This document shows, in pieces, positions 35,468 through 43,297 of a stretch of DNA of 64,000 bases; within the stretch, counting starts at the first letter, position 1, and each line of letters begins with the position of its first letter. The notes under the pieces were generated by a model. The model was not told the DNA's origin and searched no databases. It saw only the letters and a list, made by a program, of their open reading frames with translations. Made by a program: the position numbers and the translations under genes. The stretch covers positions 62,001 to 126,000 of the forward strand of contig DVDT01000040.1 of NCBI GenBank assembly GCA_015296085.1, written 5' to 3'. The stretch is from Trichormus sp. M33_DOE_039. Its GTDB lineage: Bacteria; Cyanobacteriota; Cyanobacteriia; Cyanobacteriales; Nostocaceae.

Positions 35468-36196
35468 TTACGTTTTTACAAAAGTCCACTCTAAAACCTT
35501 AATTGGGGCTGTTTGCAAGGCTTGAGTTAGTTCAGCATTACTCTCAAACTTGACTTGGTCTAAATCACAGGCTTCAACATTCACTGTAAACTTCTCATCC
35601 TCAAACGGCCAGGGTTGGACTGTCAACAAGTTATCACTACGCTGCATAATGTCATAGCGTTGACCATCTGGCCCTAAGCTAATTTCTAAAAATCTTTCAT
35701 CAGCTGGTAGTTCCTGCTGACATAATATCAGGGATAAGCGATCGCACCACTGCATAAAAGCATAAGCTGCATCTACATCTGCTTTTTCAATACCTAATTC
35801 CTTACACCAACGCTGTTGATTTTGCAGTTGTTCATCTAGAAATTGATCTAGTTCAGCACACTGTCCGCGTTTTGACTCATTTAAACGGCTGATGTGTTTG
35901 GAAATTAATAAAGTTACCCACCGTCCTCGATAACGAGCATTATTGACTAAATCAGCCAGTTTCTCTACAGATGTGTCTTGGTGCATGGTAAAGTCCATTG
36001 GCGCACCTCCTGGCGTTAAATTATCTTCTTGCCATTCTTTTTCTAAGTCATCGTGATGAGAAATAGCAGCCAGGGTTTCATATATACGTGGTGGAGAATT
36101 TTTGCGTCGCCATTGTCCTGCTAGTTGTGCTGCTAATAAAGCATGGGCGCGGTGATAAATAATTTCCCATCCATTTGGCGTTGCATTTACAATCAC
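35468..36196 (-). CDS. DUF3891 family protein
   Basis: A 242-aa soluble protein. The opening GWEIIYHRAHALLAAQLAGQ and the ISHHDDLEKEW block match the DUF3891 family, an uncharacterised group. The conserved His/Asp clusters (HRAHALL, HHDD, TMHQDTS) look like a metal-dependent HD-like fold, but this is inference. It starts at GTG (36196), with an upstream repeat-rich 125-bp spacer separating it from the manganese catalase gene on the same strand; the pair could share a stress-related role. Confidence 0.75.
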   Translation of the reverse strand: MIVNATPNGWEIIYHRAHALLAAQLAGQWRRKNSPPRIYETLAAISHHDDLEKEWQEDNLTPGGAPMDFTMHQDTSVEKLADLVNNARYRGRWVTLLISKHISRLNESKRGQCAELDQFLDEQLQNQQRWCKELGIEKADVDAAYAFMQWCDRLSLILCQQELPADERFLEISLGPDGQRYDIMQRSDNLLTVQPWPFEDEKFTVNVEACDLDQVKFESNAELTQALQTAPIKVLEWTFVKT

Positions 36197-36260
36197 AAAT
36201 TAGTCTCCCAAATTAAACGGAAATTATAGAAATAGAGAAAAGGTAAAAGATACTTTATTT

Positions 36261-36330
36261 TGCCTTTTACCTTTTACCTTTTACCTTTGAATTTTGCCTT
36301 CTGCCTTGCGCTTTTTAACTTTTACCTTTT
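36261..36330. repeat. heptameric tandem repeat (CCTTTTA type)
   Basis: TTTTACCTTTTACCTTTTAC followed by degenerate TGCCTTC units. It extends into the 3' end of the manganese catalase gene, whose last codons lie in a TTTTACC context. Confidence 0.75.
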
Positions 36331-37011
36331 CTCCAATGGATTAGCGACATATTTAAAAGTTGGTTCAGAATTCCAAGGGCCGCGCTCATCGTGTCCATTG
36401 CCATTGGTAGAGAGATTGTAGTAAATATCTACAGTCTCATCAGGTTGAATATTGCCAAATAGTGGATCTGTTAATTTACCCAGTGAATCCAGAGCTTTCA
36501 TAAACATCTGGGTATGCGAAACTTCTCTAGTCAAAAGATGTACTAGAGTTTCTTTTGTACCTTGGTCGGGACAGAGTTTAATTAACTCTTCGTATGTTTG
36601 ACGCGCACCAGCTTCTGCTGCTATGTTTGCACGCAAATCTCTGACTACATCTCCACCTTCATTGAGGTAATTTGCAGTCCAAGCATGACCTTGACTATCT
36701 AAAAAGTGAGGGCCAATTCCTCTGACTGCAAAGAGAGTGCTTTTATAAGCCTCTGTTTGATCCACATTTTTAGTATGAGCCTCGATGAGCCTACCAACCA
36801 TTTCTAAATGCCCAAATTCCTCAATGGCAATGTCTTGCAGCATATCTCGAATTCCAGCATTTTCCACGTGGAATGATTGCACCCAGTATTGTAAAGCTGC
36901 TGATAATTCGCCTGTTGCTCCTCCAAACTGCTCTAGAAGCAACTGAGCAAAGCGAGGATTCGCGTCATCGACTTTGACTGTATGAATAGGCTCTTTTTTG
37001 TGGAAAAACAT
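36322..37011 (-). CDS. manganese (non-heme) catalase
   Basis: A 229-aa manganese catalase, which dismutates hydrogen peroxide in the cytoplasm. Dimanganese ligands can be placed by spacing to the known family: E35 (GATGELSAALQY), E65 and H68 (IEEFGHLEM), E133 (AAEAGARQTYEE) and H166 (TREVSHTQMF); the E133-H166 distance equals that of the Lactobacillus enzyme. The C-terminus is short. Nostoc species carry more than one such enzyme (KatA, KatB), and I cannot say which this is. It lies near tetrapyrrole genes whose pathway is peroxide sensitive. ATG at 37011. Confidence 0.92.
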   Translation of the reverse strand: MFFHKKEPIHTVKVDDANPRFAQLLLEQFGGATGELSAALQYWVQSFHVENAGIRDMLQDIAIEEFGHLEMVGRLIEAHTKNVDQTEAYKSTLFAVRGIGPHFLDSQGHAWTANYLNEGGDVVRDLRANIAAEAGARQTYEELIKLCPDQGTKETLVHLLTREVSHTQMFMKALDSLGKLTDPLFGNIQPDETVDIYYNLSTNGNGHDERGPWNSEPTFKYVANPLEKR

Positions 37012-37117
37012 GAACCGCCTCTACAAATATTTTCAACTGAGAAGAGAATGATCAAGCATTACAATAGTGAATGCTTGATTTTTTAAAATTGTTTGTGCTT
37101 TTGATTTTTGTCTTATT

Positions 37118-37390
37118 CTACGCACTGCGGCTTCTGCTGATTAGTCCCCATAGATAGATAGCAATCATTGCACCAATGATAGCGATTAAAAGACCGGGAA
37201 GACTTAAACTAGTAGCCGTTAATTGTAAAGTTCCCGTGGCGAATAAACTATATAAACTACCACCAATGAATGCACCAATGATACCTAAAATCATTGTAGA
37301 GAGGATGCCACCACCTTGAGTTCCAGGATAAATTGCTTTCGCGATCGCACCAGCTAATAGTCCTAATATTACCCAAGCAATAATATTCAT
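37118..37390 (-). CDS. GlsB/YeaQ/YmgE family stress-response membrane protein
   Basis: A 90-aa protein, almost entirely hydrophobic: three helices with Gly-rich packing (LGLLAGAIAKAIYPGTQGGG, ILGIIGAFIGGSLY, LLIAIIGAMIAIYLW). This is the transglycosylase-associated/GlsB-YeaQ family, small membrane proteins induced by envelope or general stress. The IYPGTQGGG loop after the first helix is the family signature. ATG at 37390. Located ~100 bp upstream of the manganese catalase gene on the same strand, compatible with a small stress cluster. Confidence 0.9.
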   Translation of the reverse strand: MNIIAWVILGLLAGAIAKAIYPGTQGGGILSTMILGIIGAFIGGSLYSLFATGTLQLTATSLSLPGLLIAIIGAMIAIYLWGLISRSRSA

Positions 37391-37586
37391 ATAATGTCCT
37401 CAAAAATCTCATCTGTACTCAGATTAGCAACCTGAATCATTTAGCGTTTCCACCAGATGAAGTAAGTTTTTGAAGCCAAAAGATAGATATAACAGGATTA
37501 ATGAGTCACCATACCCTAAAAAAGCAAGTTATCGAATTACTACGAAATAAAGAAATTATTTTAATTAGTATTATTAGACTACAGTC

Positions 37587-37638
37587 GGTAATTGGTCAGA
37601 GGTAATTAAGTGAAGGGAATTACCAGCTACCAATTACC
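37587..37638. repeat. nested inverted repeat
   Basis: GGTAATTGGT (37587-37596) pairs with ACCAATTACC (37629-37638), and inside it GGTAATT (37601-37607) pairs with AATTACC (37618-37624). It lies 43 bp beyond the hemN stop codon and could act as a terminator or mRNA stabiliser. Confidence 0.6.
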
Positions 37639-37680
37639 AAGATGTTCCATGAACACAAGCTGATAGGTACAGATTGGGTA

Positions 37681-39063
37681 TTATATAGCGCGAGAGAAAT
37701 GTTTTTCTGGTGTTTGATTATGAGTATCAAAAATTACAGCAACGTTTCTCACCAATAATCTACCAATATCTGTGATTTGAATATGGTTAGTTGATAAGTT
37801 CACCAGTCCGTCAGCCACTAATGGCTCTAATAACTCTAATTCCAAGGCAAAATACTCATCGAAGTTAATACCATATTTTTCTGCGATTTCGGACTTATGC
37901 AGCTGAAAGTTAGACATAATGCTCATAATCACATCGCGTCTCAAAATATCATCGTTGCTGAGTTTAACCCCTTTACTGATTGGCAAAGTATCACTACCCA
38001 CTGCTTGATAGTATTCTTTCAACTGCTTGTGATTCTGTACGTAAGCGTCATGCAACATACTGATAGATGTAGCACCAAAACCAAATAAGTCTGTACCGGC
38101 GTGGGTGGTGTAGCCTTGGAAGTTGCGCTGGAGGGTGCGATTACGTTGGGCTGTTGCTAGTTCGTCGTTAGGTTTGGCAAAATGATCCATCCCAATGAAT
38201 AGATATTGGCTTTTTGTTAATTCCTCAATGGTCATTTGCAGAATTTCTAACTTTTCCTGGGGTTGGGGTAATGCTTCTACAGGAATATTCTTTTGTGCTG
38301 GCTTTAGCCAAGGTACATAAGCAAAGTTAAACACCACAATCCGATCAGGATCTAATGCAACTGTCTTTTGTACTGTCTCGCGAAAGGTGTGTAAAGTTTG
38401 ATAAGGTAAACCATAAATCAAGTCTACATTCACACTTTCAAACTGAGCCGCTTTAATCCAACTCATGACATTAAATAACATCTCTTCAGGTTGGATACGG
38501 TTGACAGCTACTTGTACTTTGCTATTAAAATCTTGGATACCAAAACTAATGCGATTAAACCCGATTTCTCTGAGGAAGAAAATGTAGTCTTCGTTAACAT
38601 AACGAGGGTTAATCTCAATGGAAATTTCAGCTTGTGGATCGAGGTTAAAGTTACGAGTAATCTGTTTCCACAAGAATTCTACTTGTTCACAATCCAAATA
38701 ATTAGGTGTACCACCACCCCAATGAATTTGCAGTACTTTTCTATTTTGATCAATTAAGGATGCTGTATTCTTGATTTCTCGTGCTAAATTTTCTAGGTAT
38801 GGTTTAGCAATATTCTTGTTATTAGAAATAACAGTATTACAACCACAAAAGTAGCAAGCACTCTGACAGAAAGGAATATGGAAATACAAGGACAGCGGTG
38901 ATTTTCTTTGATTGGAAGCGGCGATCGCCGCCCGAAACTCACTTTCTGTAAATCCTTCAGCTAACTGTGCCGCAGTTGGGTAACTGGTATACCTCGGTGC
39001 AGCCGTATCATACTTTTGAATCAAGTTCAGGTCAAATTTGACTCCAGATGACAGAAAAACCAT
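37681..39063 (-). CDS. hemN: oxygen-independent coproporphyrinogen III oxidase
   Basis: A 460-aa radical-SAM enzyme that converts coproporphyrinogen III to protoporphyrinogen IX without oxygen. The [4Fe-4S] site is C66-x3-C70-x2-C73 (FCQSACYFCGC) and the SAM-binding WGGGTPN follows. The N-terminal KYDTAAPRYTSYPTA and the C-terminal HemN domain are present, separating true HemN from HemW. An in-frame TTG ten codons upstream exists, but the ATG at 39063 has GGAGG five bases away and fits the family. Downstream of heme oxygenase on the same strand (426 bp gap) and divergent from acsF, matching the micro-oxic tetrapyrrole cluster of cyanobacteria. Confidence 0.95.
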   Translation of the reverse strand: MVFLSSGVKFDLNLIQKYDTAAPRYTSYPTAAQLAEGFTESEFRAAIAASNQRKSPLSLYFHIPFCQSACYFCGCNTVISNNKNIAKPYLENLAREIKNTASLIDQNRKVLQIHWGGGTPNYLDCEQVEFLWKQITRNFNLDPQAEISIEINPRYVNEDYIFFLREIGFNRISFGIQDFNSKVQVAVNRIQPEEMLFNVMSWIKAAQFESVNVDLIYGLPYQTLHTFRETVQKTVALDPDRIVVFNFAYVPWLKPAQKNIPVEALPQPQEKLEILQMTIEELTKSQYLFIGMDHFAKPNDELATAQRNRTLQRNFQGYTTHAGTDLFGFGATSISMLHDAYVQNHKQLKEYYQAVGSDTLPISKGVKLSNDDILRRDVIMSIMSNFQLHKSEIAEKYGINFDEYFALELELLEPLVADGLVNLSTNHIQITDIGRLLVRNVAVIFDTHNQTPEKHFSRAI

Positions 39064-39489
39064 CAAATCCTCCAAGGTAATGTGACCATCCAAAAAGTCA
39101 AAAAGTAAAAGCCAAAAGACAAAAGATAATGAAGATAGCTTTGATGATTTTTGTCAATTCAAATGTTATTGTTACTACCTTTTTTCTATACACTTGAGAT
39201 GCTGTGGTAATCGCAATAACATCTGAAATGAGATAATACCTGACGACATCAATATTTTACTTTTGAGTTTTGACCTGTGACTTTTGCCTTGTTGCACGGT
39301 TGGGTGTATAGGTATGTGGGGGCTACAATTTGTTTTTTGGTAGGTCACAAATTGCCAATAAAATATCTATGCTCTAGCTATGTCTTAGTTTAAATATTCA
39401 CCGCTAGAGCGTGATGTGTTGATTGAAACTAATTTGGGTATTGGGCATTAGGCATGGGGAAATATTCTCTTCTACTCCCCTACCTTCTG
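39064..39489. other. 426-bp spacer between hemN and heme oxygenase
   Basis: Too long for simple translational coupling; a separate hemN promoter may lie here. Contains a degenerate CAAAAAG-type repeat at 39100-39130. I recognise no regulator site. Confidence 0.5.
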
Positions 39490-40203
39490 TCACATCGCAG
39501 GTGCTTCGGTGCTACCGGGGTTAGTGGTATGAGTCAAGCTGTTAAAGACTACTTGACCAATGGCTTTGATTAAACTTCCCTCTAAGTCTCTGGCCATTTG
39601 CATATTGTATTGGAAAGCAAGATTTGCTTCGGCAACAATGCGATCGCCTGTGGCATCATCAATGGATAATGAGTCCATCGCCTGACGATACTTGTTTTTA
39701 AATGCTGCCTTATCAGGAATTTGCTCAAAATTGTAGAAAGATGTGCCTTCGTAGCCAGACAGTTTGAGCGTTGACTGGGCAATTTTTTGCAACATCTGAC
39801 CCCCAGAAAGGTCGCCCATATAGCGGGTATAGGTATGACCAATCAACAACAAAGGATCATGGGCAGAAAGTTCGCGAATGTGCTTAATATATGCCTGTGC
39901 GCTGCTGGAGGGTGCAATTAGATTCCGCCACTCACTACCATAATAAAACACCAAGTCTTTTTCTAAAGAGGCTTGGCGATTCAGTTCAGGAAAGTAAATT
40001 GCCGCAATTGTAGGGTTATTGACATGACTTTTAATTGCAGTTTCTAGTTCGCTGTAAACAAAATACAAATTGCTTAAAAATTTAGCGAAACATTCTTTAT
40101 CGACAACCCCCTTCAAAAAACATTTCATGAATCCCACATTTTCTGCTGCTGTGTGAGCTTTCTGAGTACCAGAACGCAGTTTGATGGCTAAATTGCTACT
40201 CAT
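39490..40203 (-). CDS. ho: heme oxygenase
   Basis: A 237-aa heme oxygenase. It opens heme to biliverdin IX-alpha with ferredoxin, releasing iron and CO, the first committed step of phycobilin synthesis. The proximal heme ligand is H17 in SGTQKAHTAAEN, and the distal helix GHTYTRYMGDLSGGQML is intact. The upstream in-frame ATG at 40218 would add MKEAK, but AAGGAAG lies just before the second ATG (40203), which I take as the start. It is next to hemN and divergent from acsF, so it may be the low-oxygen-induced paralogue (ho2 in Synechocystis); sequence alone does not decide. Confidence 0.93.
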   Translation of the reverse strand: MSSNLAIKLRSGTQKAHTAAENVGFMKCFLKGVVDKECFAKFLSNLYFVYSELETAIKSHVNNPTIAAIYFPELNRQASLEKDLVFYYGSEWRNLIAPSSSAQAYIKHIRELSAHDPLLLIGHTYTRYMGDLSGGQMLQKIAQSTLKLSGYEGTSFYNFEQIPDKAAFKNKYRQAMDSLSIDDATGDRIVAEANLAFQYNMQMARDLEGSLIKAIGQVVFNSLTHTTNPGSTEAPAM

Positions 40204-40663
40204 TTTTGCTTCCTTCATGCTTGATTGATGAGTGATGAGTGAAGAGTACTCAGTGATGAGTGAACAGTGAAGAACAATAGCACTTTTAACTCAGCACTCT
40301 TTCTAGACTCAAGATGGCTGTCAATTTACAGTCAATACTAGAGAGAAGATTGTTATTCTAGGTTTAGAGGGGATTTGCATCGCTCTATCTAGCAACTACC
40401 ACTGCTGATGCAAATCCAGACTATTTTCATATCTCCCAAAATCATTTAACTATTAATAGCTGTATAACTATACGGAGATTAATATTTTTTTATATTTCCC
40501 TTAATCTCACGACACATATTTTGGGATGAAGAAATTTTCCTCCTAGTCCCCAGTACCCAGTCCCTAATCCCCAATACCTAATCAGTTCAATAATTTAACT
40601 GATGTATATAAATATCATTTTATGTTTATATAACTATATATCCATTTACACATTAGAAGTCTC
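40204..40663. promoter_or_regulatory. 460-bp divergent promoter region, heme oxygenase/acsF
   Basis: Holds the divergent promoters. Features seen: GTGATGAGTGA-type direct repeats (40228-40275), a CCCCAGT/CCCTAAT heptamer array at 40541-40582, and a very AT-rich stretch (40590-40650) before the acsF start. In Synechocystis the equivalent genes are activated by the Fe-S regulator ChlR under low oxygen; no chlR gene is present in the window and I cannot point to its site. Confidence 0.5.
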
Positions 40664-41740
40664 ATGGTTAATACCCTTGCAACCCCAGAGCCTCAAACTC
40701 TGAAGCCAGGAGTTAAAGCACCTGTTCAAGAAACTTTATTAACGCCCCGGTTTTATACTACTGACTTTGAAGCAGTGGCGAATATGGATATTTCCGCCAA
40801 TGAGGATGAAATCCGAGCCATTGTGGAAGAACTGCGTGCTGACTACAACCGCCATCACTTTGTTCGGGATGCAGAGTTTAAGCAAAATTGGGATCATATT
40901 ACAGGGGAAAAACGCCGCGTCTTTATTGACTTTTTGGAACGTTCTTGCACTTCCGAGTTTTCTGGGTTTTTGTTATTCAAAGAGCTATCACGCCGCATTA
41001 AAGACCGCAATCCCTTGTTGGCTGAGGCCTTTAATTATATGGCACGGGATGAGGCTCGCCATGCAGGATTTTTGAATAAATCGATGGCGGATTTGAACCT
41101 TTCCTTAGACTTAAATTATTTAACCAAGAACCGCACATATACTTTTTTTCCGCCAGAGTGGGTGATTTACACAGTCTACCTATCGGAGAAAATTGGGTAC
41201 TGGCGTTATATTTTGGTGCATAAGCATATGCAGGAGCATCCAGAGTACCAGTTTTATCCGCTATTCCGTAAATTTGAAAGCTGGTGTCAAGATGAAAATC
41301 GCCACGGGGATTTCTTTAAAGCTGTGTTGCGATCGCAGCCCAAATTATGGAAAAGTTGGAAAGCTAAGTTATGGGTGCGTTTCTTCTTGTTAACTGTATT
41401 TGCTACCCACACGATGACAGTATTTGAACGGGCTAGCTTTTACGAAGTGATTGGTATCCATCCCCGTAAATACAATAACAGAGTCATCCAAGAGACAAAT
41501 AATACCTCAGCTAGAGCATTTCCTGTAATTTTAAATACTAATCACCCGGAATTTTTCTGGCGGTTAGAACAGTGTTCGGAAAATAATCTGAAGCTAGCGG
41601 CAATTAAAAATAATAATATGCCCCGCTTTGTGAAATTCCTCCAACGAATTCCCCCCGCTATTGCTATCTTTTGGAATATGTTGCGATTGTTTTTAATTAA
41701 GCCAATTGATACTGAGGCTACACGCGGTACAGTTATGTAG
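40664..41740 (+). CDS. acsF: Mg-protoporphyrin IX monomethyl ester (oxidative) cyclase
   Basis: A 358-aa diiron enzyme that forms the isocyclic ring E of chlorophyll using oxygen. Two diiron-binding E-x-x-H motifs are clear: ARDEARHAGF and CQDENRHGDF, with a preceding LERSCTSEFSGF segment supplying a further Glu. Full length and uninterrupted. Cyanobacteria often have two copies, one for normal and one for low oxygen. Its position beside heme oxygenase and hemN suggests the low-oxygen copy (chlA-II-like), by analogy with Synechocystis chlAII-ho2-hemN. Here acsF is divergent from the other two instead of heading one operon. ATG at 40664. Confidence 0.95.
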   Translation: MVNTLATPEPQTLKPGVKAPVQETLLTPRFYTTDFEAVANMDISANEDEIRAIVEELRADYNRHHFVRDAEFKQNWDHITGEKRRVFIDFLERSCTSEFSGFLLFKELSRRIKDRNPLLAEAFNYMARDEARHAGFLNKSMADLNLSLDLNYLTKNRTYTFFPPEWVIYTVYLSEKIGYWRYILVHKHMQEHPEYQFYPLFRKFESWCQDENRHGDFFKAVLRSQPKLWKSWKAKLWVRFFLLTVFATHTMTVFERASFYEVIGIHPRKYNNRVIQETNNTSARAFPVILNTNHPEFFWRLEQCSENNLKLAAIKNNNMPRFVKFLQRIPPAIAIFWNMLRLFLIKPIDTEATRGTVM

Positions 41741-41928
41741 TACCAATTCAAAATTCAAAATGAAGTCAGCCGGATACCACATTGGTTTTTACATTTGTAT
41801 CTGTTGATGAATTTTGGAGAGTTGGTATAATTTTGAATCTAAAAATCACTTTTGCAAGTCTCTGCGTAAATTGCAAATTTTGATTTTGAGTAAGGGTTTT
41901 ACTGAAAATTCATAGCTAAATCAGATTG

Positions 41929-42360
41929 CTAAGTTGAGTGGTCATTTCCAGAATAAATCCACATAGGTTCGGTTTTACCTGCACGCTGGAAACCTACTTT
42001 TTTGTAGAAATTAATGGCTTGGTTTTCCGCCAGTAAAATATGCTGATGAAACCCATCATAGCGAGATATCAGCATCTTGATAATCTGACTGCCGATACCT
42101 TGATTCTGGTAATCTGGCAAGACCAATAAATGAGGATAATACACTACTAAAAAGCTATCTGAAATAGCATTACCCAAAGCTACCAACTTGTCTCCATACC
42201 ATGCAGAAATGAGCGAATGGGAATTCATCAAAGCTTGGTAGAGTAAATCTGGTTTTTCTGCTGATGACCATTGATTAGCTTTATACAGGGTAAGAATACT
42301 ATTTTGGGTAATATCGTATGTATCTTTATATTGGATGGGTTCTGGTAATTTATTCATCAT
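41929..42360 (-). CDS. GNAT-family N-acetyltransferase
   Basis: A 143-aa GNAT protein. The acetyl-CoA-binding motif A is LVLPDYQNQGIGSQIIKML (the Q-x-x-G-x-G loop), and the C-terminal AINFYKKVGFQRAG is the usual motif B. The acceptor substrate is unknown. It overlaps the end of the ICL/PEP-mutase gene by 11 bp on the same strand, so the two are translationally coupled and probably transcribed together. Start ATG at 42360 is followed by a second ATG, either of which may serve. Confidence 0.88.
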   Translation of the reverse strand: MMNKLPEPIQYKDTYDITQNSILTLYKANQWSSAEKPDLLYQALMNSHSLISAWYGDKLVALGNAISDSFLVVYYPHLLVLPDYQNQGIGSQIIKMLISRYDGFHQHILLAENQAINFYKKVGFQRAGKTEPMWIYSGNDHST

Positions 42361-43228
42361 TTTCTAAAGTAAATTTCTTTTCCATTTGTAGAAATTGGGG
42401 AACACCGACGAGTGCTTGAAAATCTTGGAAGCTAACTAAATTATGAAAATTAGCTGTAGTTCCCTGTTGTTTTAAATGGGTTAAACAATTAGTCAGAGTT
42501 TGGGTAACTGCTAATAAACCAGTTAATGGGAAAAAGACAATTTTAAAGCCTAAATTTTGTAATTCAGTAGCCGAAAGTGAGGGAGTTTTACCACCTTCAA
42601 CGATATTAGCTACTAGTGGGATATCAGGAAAAGCAGATGCGATCGCTTTTAATTCTTCTACAGATTGCGGTGCTTCTACAAAGAGTATATCTGCTCCGGC
42701 GGCAATATAAGCACGACCACGGGCGATCGCTGCTTCTAAACCCAAGGGCGCACGAGCATCGGTACGGGCGATAATCACTAAACCACTGTCTCCCCGCGCT
42801 TCAACTGCGGCTTGAATTTTTCCGGCGTGTTCGTCTGTGGGGATGACTCGTTTTCCTTCAAAGTGACCGCATTTTTTTGGCCATTCCTGGTCTTCTAGCA
42901 ATACACCCGCTACACCCAATTGCACGGCATCCTTAATAGTCCGGATCACATTTAAAGCATTCCCATAGCCAGTATCTAAATCTGCAATCACAGGGACACT
43001 GACAGACTGAGCAATTCGTCCTACACTGTAGAGCATTTCTGTGGCGGTGAGAAAACCGTAGTCTGGCAAACCCAAAGTAGAAGCCGCAATTCCAAAACCA
43101 CTGGTAGCCACTACATCAAAACCTATATTTTCTGCCAGCTTGGCACTGAGACAGTCATAGATACCAGGAATCACGATAATTTCAGGTTTGGCGAGTAACT
43201 GCCGCAGTTTTTGGCTAGAAGACATCAT
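42350..43228 (-). CDS. isocitrate lyase/PEP mutase family protein
   Basis: A 292-aa TIM-barrel enzyme of the ICL/PEPM superfamily. The metal-binding segment is ADLDTGYGN, and the active-site loop reads KKCGHFEGKRV, the K-K-C-G-H motif of isocitrate/methylisocitrate lyases. FVEAPQSVEELKAIA and NIVEGGKTP complete the pattern. Family members cleave C-C bonds of 2-hydroxy or oxaloacetate-type acids or act as carboxyphosphonoenolpyruvate mutases. Length and KKCGH argue for a PrpB-like lyase, but the substrate is uncertain. It is followed by an overlapping GNAT gene. ATG at 43228, preceded by TCATTAG-type repeats. Confidence 0.87.
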   Translation of the reverse strand: MMSSSQKLRQLLAKPEIIVIPGIYDCLSAKLAENIGFDVVATSGFGIAASTLGLPDYGFLTATEMLYSVGRIAQSVSVPVIADLDTGYGNALNVIRTIKDAVQLGVAGVLLEDQEWPKKCGHFEGKRVIPTDEHAGKIQAAVEARGDSGLVIIARTDARAPLGLEAAIARGRAYIAAGADILFVEAPQSVEELKAIASAFPDIPLVANIVEGGKTPSLSATELQNLGFKIVFFPLTGLLAVTQTLTNCLTHLKQQGTTANFHNLVSFQDFQALVGVPQFLQMEKKFTLENDE

Positions 43229-43242
43229 GGAGAATTTGTAAT

Positions 43243-43288
43243 TAGTTATTAATCATTAGTCATTAATCAATAGTCATTAGTCAATAGT
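43243..43288. repeat. heptameric tandem repeat (TCATTAG type)
   Basis: Alternating TCATTAG/TCATTAA/TCAATAG units in the short space between the P-type ATPase stop and the ICL/PEP-mutase start (both minus strand). Confidence 0.75.
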
Positions 43289-43297
43289 TTTTCTCTC

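Noticed and set aside
37501-37605. 34-codon plus-strand ORF starting MSHHTLKKQV
   Set aside because: No recognisable family, and its end runs into a nested inverted repeat.
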